Assembly: GCA_963785035.1 (NCBI GenBank)
Contig: CAWATG010000001.1
Location: forward strand, 1 to 64,000
Length of the DNA: 64,000 bases
Direction of reading: 5' to 3'
DNA from: CAWATG01 sp963785035
GTDB taxonomy: Bacteria > Actinomycetota > Acidimicrobiia > IMCC26256 > CAWATG01
The notes under the pieces were generated by a model. That model was not told the DNA's origin and did no database searches. It worked only from the letters and a program-made list of their open reading frames with translations. Below, in pieces: positions 60,242-64,000 of this stretch. The number at the start of each line of letters is the position of its first letter. Positions within the stretch are counted from its first letter, which is position 1. The position numbers and the translations under genes are program-made.

Positions 60242-62446
60242 ATGAAACGTTATTCGCGGAGCCTGCGCTCCCGTGCGTTGGCAATGACAGCGGGAGCAGC
60301 AACGGCTGCCGCAAGTTTCGGAGTTCTTGGTACGACGCCTGCGGGCGCGACCACGTCCCCGTTTGACCTGGCCGCGGATCAGATCACGCGAGTGAGCACT
60401 GCAAGCGGCGGGATCGAGACGAAGAACACCCCGTGTCTGTCGTTGTTCATCATCTCGTTCTGTCAGAACTACGTCTCTCGCAACCCTCAGGTCTCACCGG
60501 ATGGACGTTTCGTAGCGTTCGACTCTGATGCGACCGACCTCGTACCGGGAGTCCCAGCTCTCAAGGACCTCGCGTACACCGGTGCCACGCGCCGCGTGTA
60601 CTTGAAGGACCGTCACACGGGTGCGACCAAACTCGTCAGCATTCGCGACAACGGCAACCTCATCGGCGGTTCGGCTACCAGCGGTAGCGACAGCTTTGGT
60701 GGTTTCCCCAACGCTGACGGTACGAAGGTGACCTTCATCGGTACCTCGCCCGACATCAGCTCCTTCCCCGGTGGCAACGGTATGCCGGCGGTGTACCAGC
60801 GCGATCTCCTCACCAACCGCACCATCGCGGTCAGTGACCCGATCGGCGCAGTCAACGGCGGGTTGTTCCCTGTTGGTGGAGCCAAGATCCTCGGTGTCAG
60901 CGCCGATGGGAACCGCGTCGTCTACAACGCATCGACCAAGCAGGTCGGCGCGACGGGAACGCAGAAGATCGGTGGCGTCCTCGATTCCGTCGTCAACACG
61001 TACGTGTGGACCCGCACTCCCGGTGCATTCGGTTACCCCTCAGGCTCCACGGTGTCACTCGGTGCGATTGGTGGTGAGTCGGTGAGCTCCAACGGCCGGT
61101 TCCTGCTGACTCGCCTCGGTACCACCTATGGTCGGGTCGACCTGAACGCCGGCGTTGCAGTGACGCCAGTTTTGGCACTGCCTGCGCCTGACCCGGTTGG
61201 TGGAACGATCAGCGACGACGGCAATCGGATTGCCTTTGCTTCCAAGGCCCCGACGCTGGTACCCGGTGACACGAACCAAGAGCAGGACGTGTTCGTCTAC
61301 ACCGCTTCGACGGGCGCGACGATGCGTGCGAGCGTCACCGCCGACGGTGTGAACCTGTTGGCGCCGAGCGACATGGCGTTCATCTCAGGTGACGGGGTAT
61401 GGGTGACGTTCGCTTCGATGGCGTCACTGACCCCCGGCAACGCAGGCAACAACCTGTACCAGCGCAACGTAGACACTGGTGAGTTGCGGCTTGTCAGCAT
61501 CGGCCTTCTCGGAACTGGTGGTGGTGCAGGGAACCCGGTTGGGAACGACAAGGCTGTTGCTCCTCCGTCGGTCAATGCGGACGGTTCGATCGTTGCCTTT
61601 GCCTCGATCGGCGACTTCGTCGCTGACAAGACCAACAAGAGCCTCGAGACCTACGTCTACAACCGTGATGGTGTCCCCTCGGCCCTCGGCGGCGGTTCGA
61701 TCTTGGCCGCAGCTGCCGACGGTGGCGTGTTCGCCATGGGTGGTGCTCAGTTCTACGGCTCGATGGGTGGCACGCCGCTCAACCAGCCTGTCACGGGTAT
61801 CGCACGCACGCCGACGAACAAGGGCTACTGGCTGACCGCTGCTGATGGCGGCATGTTCTCCTTCGGTGATGCCAAGTTCTTTGGCTCGATGGGTGGCACG
61901 CCGATCAACATGCCGGTTGTCGGTATGGCGCCCACGACCACAGGCAACGGCTACTGGGAAGTTGCTTCCGACGGCGGCATCTTCTCCTTCGGTGATGCCA
62001 AGTTCTATGGCTCGATGGGTGGCACACCGCTCAACAAGCCGGTCGTGGCAATGGCCGCAACGCCTTCAGGTAAGGGTTACTGGCAGGTGGCTTCCGATGG
62101 TGGCGTCTTCAACTATGGCGACGCTGACTTCTATGGCTCAACCGGTGACCTGAACCTGTTGAAGCCGATCATCGGAATCACGCCTACCAAGGACGGTAAG
62201 GGCTACTACCTCATCGCTGAAGATGGTGGCATCTTCGCTTTCGGAAACGCCGAGTTCCTCGGCTCCTCAGGTGGGGACCCGACCACGGTTGCGGCAGGAA
62301 TGACACTGCTGACCAGCGGCGACGGCTACCGGATCATCAACGCCGATGGCTCGGTTGTGATCTTCAACCGGAAGCGCCCCAACGTCGGTGGCAAGTCCAC
62401 TGCGCAGAAGCTGAACGCACCGATCGTGGGTGTCGCAGCGTCCTAG
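60242..62446 (+). CDS. Exported propeller protein with five diverged 42-residue repeats
   Basis: 734 residues from ATG 60242 (GGAGGGG, four bases). The signal is LAMTAGAATAAASFGVLGTT with AGA-like cleavage. Residues of about 40-475 are TolB/PD40-type propeller repeats (NPQVSPDGRFVAFDSDATDL, GFPNADGTKVTFIGTSPD, GVSADGNRVVYNAS, TISDDGNRIAFASKAPTLVP, SVNADGSIVAFASIGD). Residues of about 485-705 hold five diverged copies of the 42-residue unit (AADGGMFSFGDAKFFGSMGG, TPINMPVVGMAP...GNGYWE). It is the same C-terminal module as in the RCC1 protein at 24768. Probable surface adhesin or binding protein. Ends at a strong hairpin. Confidence 0.8.
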   Translation: MKRYSRSLRSRALAMTAGAATAAASFGVLGTTPAGATTSPFDLAADQITRVSTASGGIETKNTPCLSLFIISFCQNYVSRNPQVSPDGRFVAFDSDATDLVPGVPALKDLAYTGATRRVYLKDRHTGATKLVSIRDNGNLIGGSATSGSDSFGGFPNADGTKVTFIGTSPDISSFPGGNGMPAVYQRDLLTNRTIAVSDPIGAVNGGLFPVGGAKILGVSADGNRVVYNASTKQVGATGTQKIGGVLDSVVNTYVWTRTPGAFGYPSGSTVSLGAIGGESVSSNGRFLLTRLGTTYGRVDLNAGVAVTPVLALPAPDPVGGTISDDGNRIAFASKAPTLVPGDTNQEQDVFVYTASTGATMRASVTADGVNLLAPSDMAFISGDGVWVTFASMASLTPGNAGNNLYQRNVDTGELRLVSIGLLGTGGGAGNPVGNDKAVAPPSVNADGSIVAFASIGDFVADKTNKSLETYVYNRDGVPSALGGGSILAAAADGGVFAMGGAQFYGSMGGTPLNQPVTGIARTPTNKGYWLTAADGGMFSFGDAKFFGSMGGTPINMPVVGMAPTTTGNGYWEVASDGGIFSFGDAKFYGSMGGTPLNKPVVAMAATPSGKGYWQVASDGGVFNYGDADFYGSTGDLNLLKPIIGITPTKDGKGYYLIAEDGGIFAFGNAEFLGSSGGDPTTVAAGMTLLTSGDGYRIINADGSVVIFNRKRPNVGGKSTAQKLNAPIVGVAAS
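61700..62370 (+). repeat. Five diverged 126-bp repeats (42-residue units)
   Basis: The units (A.DGG.F.FG.A.F.GS.G..P...PV.G...T..G.GYW) start near 61708, 61834, 61960, 62086 and 62212, again 126 bases apart. Unlike the copies at 26050-26760 they differ at many positions, so here the repeat is old and under selection for sequence pattern, not recently amplified. Confidence 0.85.
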
Positions 62447-62464
62447 CGCTTCATGGAGTACTGA

Positions 62465-62506
62465 AACACAGTTGTGCCCCGGCCTTGGCCGGGGCACAAC
62501 TGTGTT
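62465..62506 (+). terminator. Perfect 20-bp hairpin terminator
   Basis: AACACAGTTGTGCCCCGGCC, loop TT, and its exact reverse complement to 62506. It lies 18 bases after the stop of the propeller gene and 55 before nadE. A perfect 20-bp stem is long for an intrinsic terminator. No T-run follows on the plus strand; a short TTTCAG follows on the minus strand. It may end transcription or protect the 3' end. Confidence 0.75.
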
Positions 62507-62561
62507 CGGGACCACCTGGGACTCGTGGAGCACGACCTTCGGGCCCGTACTCTTGAGCCTT

Positions 62562-64000
62562 ATGCATCGCCTCAGAGTCGCTGCCGCACAACTGAACCTT
62601 GTGGTTGGCGACCTTCCAGGAAACGCGTCCCGAATCGCCGAGACGTACCGCGTGGCAACGGAGCGTGGGTGTGACGTCGTTGCGTTCCCCGAGCTGTCCG
62701 TCACCGGATATCCACCGGAGGATCTGCTCCATAGACCGGCGTTTGTCGCCGAGGCGATGGCGACGCTCTCACAGCTCGCCGCAATGACGGGTGAGGTCGC
62801 GGCCGTTATCGGATTCCCACACGACTCCGGCGTCCTGACCAATGCTGCAGCAATGTGTGCACACGGAGCGGTGCAGGGGATCTATTTCAAGCACCGTCTG
62901 CCCAACTACTCCGTCTTCGACGAAGAGCGCTACTTCACGGCGGTCGACCGCGATGGCCCGTTGTTCACCGTTGCCGGTGTCCCGGTCGCACTTTCGATCT
63001 GCGAGGACGCATGGAGCGCGGACGGGCCGATTGCCAGCCAGGCCGCGGCAGGTGCGGCGCTCATCGTCAACATCAACGCATCGCCGTTCTACGCGGGCCG
63101 TCTCGCCGAGCGTGAGGCGGTGCTCGGCTCGCGTGCGCGTGAGGCTCGCGTTCCGGTGGTGTACGTCAACCTCGTTGGCGGCCAGGACGGCCTTGTCTTC
63201 GATGGCGCTTCCTTTGTGCTCGATGCTGACGGCGCCGTCGTTGCGCGTGCCGCACAAATGTGCGAAGAACTTCTGGTCGTCGACCTCGAAGTGCCGTCTC
63301 CGGCCGTCGAGCCGCAACGGTCAGGGGCGACGTTGCCCACCGTGACCATCTCGAGCGTGACGCGTTCGACCGATGCCGTCACTGCCCACGTCGCGCCGAT
63401 ACTCGATCCCGATCGTGAAATCTACGAAGCTCTCGTGCTCGGAACGCGTGACTACGTTCGGAAGAACGGTTTCACCGACGTCCTCATCGGCTTATCGGGA
63501 GGAGTTGACTCCTCGATCGTCGCAGCGATCGCCGTTGATGCGCTTGGTGCCGAACATGTCACCGGTGTGCTCATGCCGTCTCGTTTTTCCAGCCCGGGCA
63601 GCATCACCGACGCGGAGCGTCTCGCCGACTCGCTTGGTATCACTGCGCTCAGAATTCCGATCGAACCGGCGCATGCCGCGCTGCTCTCGATGCTCGAGGT
63701 TCCGTTTACGGGTACGCGGGATGATCACACCGAGGAGAATATTCAGGCGCGTGTGCGGGGAACGATTCTGATGGCGCTTTCCAACAAGTTTGGATCGATG
63801 GTGCTCACGACTGCGAACAAGAGCGAGACCGCCACCGGTTACTCGACGCTTTATGGCGACATGGCCGGCGGCTTCGCCGTCATCATGGACGTACCGAAAA
63901 CCCGCGTGTACGACCTTTGTCATGACCTCAATGCGCGAGCTGGCCGTGAGCTGATCCCCGAGAGTGTGCTTCTCAAGCCGCCAAGTGCCGAGCTCCGTCC
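62562..64000 (+). CDS. nadE: Glutamine-dependent NAD+ synthetase (partial)
   Basis: 479 residues to the window edge. The N-terminal nitrilase-type glutaminase domain has the triad Glu in VVAFPELSVTGYPPEDLLHR, Lys in YFKHRLPNYSVFDEERYFTA and Cys in VALSICEDAWSADGP. The C-terminal synthetase domain starts near residue 280 with DYVRKNGFTDVLIGLSGGVD (P-loop SGGVDSS), then VLMPSRFSSPGSITDAERLA, NIQARVRGTILMALSN, TTANKSETATGYSTLYGD and GGFAVIMDVPKTRVYDLCHD. It amidates nicotinic acid adenine dinucleotide. The frame is clean; about 75-100 residues lie beyond the window. Confidence 0.94.
   Translation, partial: MHRLRVAAAQLNLVVGDLPGNASRIAETYRVATERGCDVVAFPELSVTGYPPEDLLHRPAFVAEAMATLSQLAAMTGEVAAVIGFPHDSGVLTNAAAMCAHGAVQGIYFKHRLPNYSVFDEERYFTAVDRDGPLFTVAGVPVALSICEDAWSADGPIASQAAAGAALIVNINASPFYAGRLAEREAVLGSRAREARVPVVYVNLVGGQDGLVFDGASFVLDADGAVVARAAQMCEELLVVDLEVPSPAVEPQRSGATLPTVTISSVTRSTDAVTAHVAPILDPDREIYEALVLGTRDYVRKNGFTDVLIGLSGGVDSSIVAAIAVDALGAEHVTGVLMPSRFSSPGSITDAERLADSLGITALRIPIEPAHAALLSMLEVPFTGTRDDHTEENIQARVRGTILMALSNKFGSMVLTTANKSETATGYSTLYGDMAGGFAVIMDVPKTRVYDLCHDLNARAGRELIPESVLLKPPSAELR

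Noticed and set aside
59829..60314. Minus-strand ORF in the glnA upstream region
   Set aside because: Its product is low-complexity Arg/Ser/Thr, runs antisense into the signal peptide of the 60242 gene and shows no motif.

Overview
The window is high-GC actinobacterial chromosome and most likely belongs to the class Acidimicrobiia. The signs are a WhiB protein, the actinobacterial trio of phosphoglycerate-mutase-like protein, DUF3090 and SCO1664-type kinase, an acyl-CoA carboxylase epsilon subunit, a GlnR-like regulator, a type I-alpha glutamine synthetase, and two secreted proteins carrying the 42-residue 'DGGIFSFGDA..F.GS' repeat that I associate with Acidimicrobiia. The class is an inference from gene content; no rRNA is present.

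Layout. 1-11 kb: the tail of an ABC ATPase and its permease, a questin-oxidase-like protein, purE, a sulfatase and GDP-mannose dehydratase, then the conserved actinobacterial trio and an F420-type FrhB protein. Nearly every gene here is broken by single-base indels. 11-15.2 kb: metF, sodC, tRNA-Ser(CGA), tadA and a GAF/GGDEF cyclase, all intact. 15.3-21.3 kb is an accessory region: vapBC, a decayed and an intact copy of a kelch-like lipoprotein separated by a second toxin-antitoxin-like pair, a secreted DNase-I-fold protein, and two truncated transposases joined back to back. 21.3-24.6 kb: tRNA-Ser(GGA), SRP RNA, dnaX, ybaB and recR. 24.7-26.8 kb: an exported RCC1 propeller with six near-identical 126-bp repeats.

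26.8-38.5 kb is a metabolic block for acetyl-CoA assimilation through the ethylmalonyl-CoA pathway: thiolase, crotonyl-CoA carboxylase/reductase, epimerase, propionyl-CoA carboxylase beta and epsilon, an acyl-CoA ligase, ethylmalonyl-CoA mutase and 3-hydroxybutyryl-CoA dehydrogenase. 38.6-42.5 kb: an S51-like protein, cyclophilin, aspartate kinase and aspartate-semialdehyde dehydrogenase. 43.2-46.6 kb is bounded by a 45-bp direct repeat made of the 3' end of tRNA-Pro(CGG) and holds a sigma factor, a membrane-anchored propeller protein (candidate anti-sigma), an IS scrap and an excalibur protein. It may be a small defective integrated islet.

46.6-57.7 kb: a receiver protein, two ArsA/Get3-like ATPases, an NfeD-type protein, WhiB, an MBL-fold hydrolase, an Mrp Fe-S carrier, a SufR-like regulator with an ErpA/IscA-like protein, an unusually compact molybdo-hydroxylase-like fusion and RidA. 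Much of this matches the order around mycobacterial Rv3677c-Rv3681c. 57.7-64 kb: a GlnR-like regulator behind glnA, an exported propeller protein with diverged 42-residue repeats ended by a perfect 20-bp hairpin, and the start of nadE.

Caution for the reader: about twenty genes, including essential ones (purE, dnaX), carry apparent single-base frameshifts. They are densest in the first 11 kb and nearly absent after 53 kb. I read most as base-calling or assembly errors, not biology. The decayed lipoprotein and the transposase remnants look like real decay.
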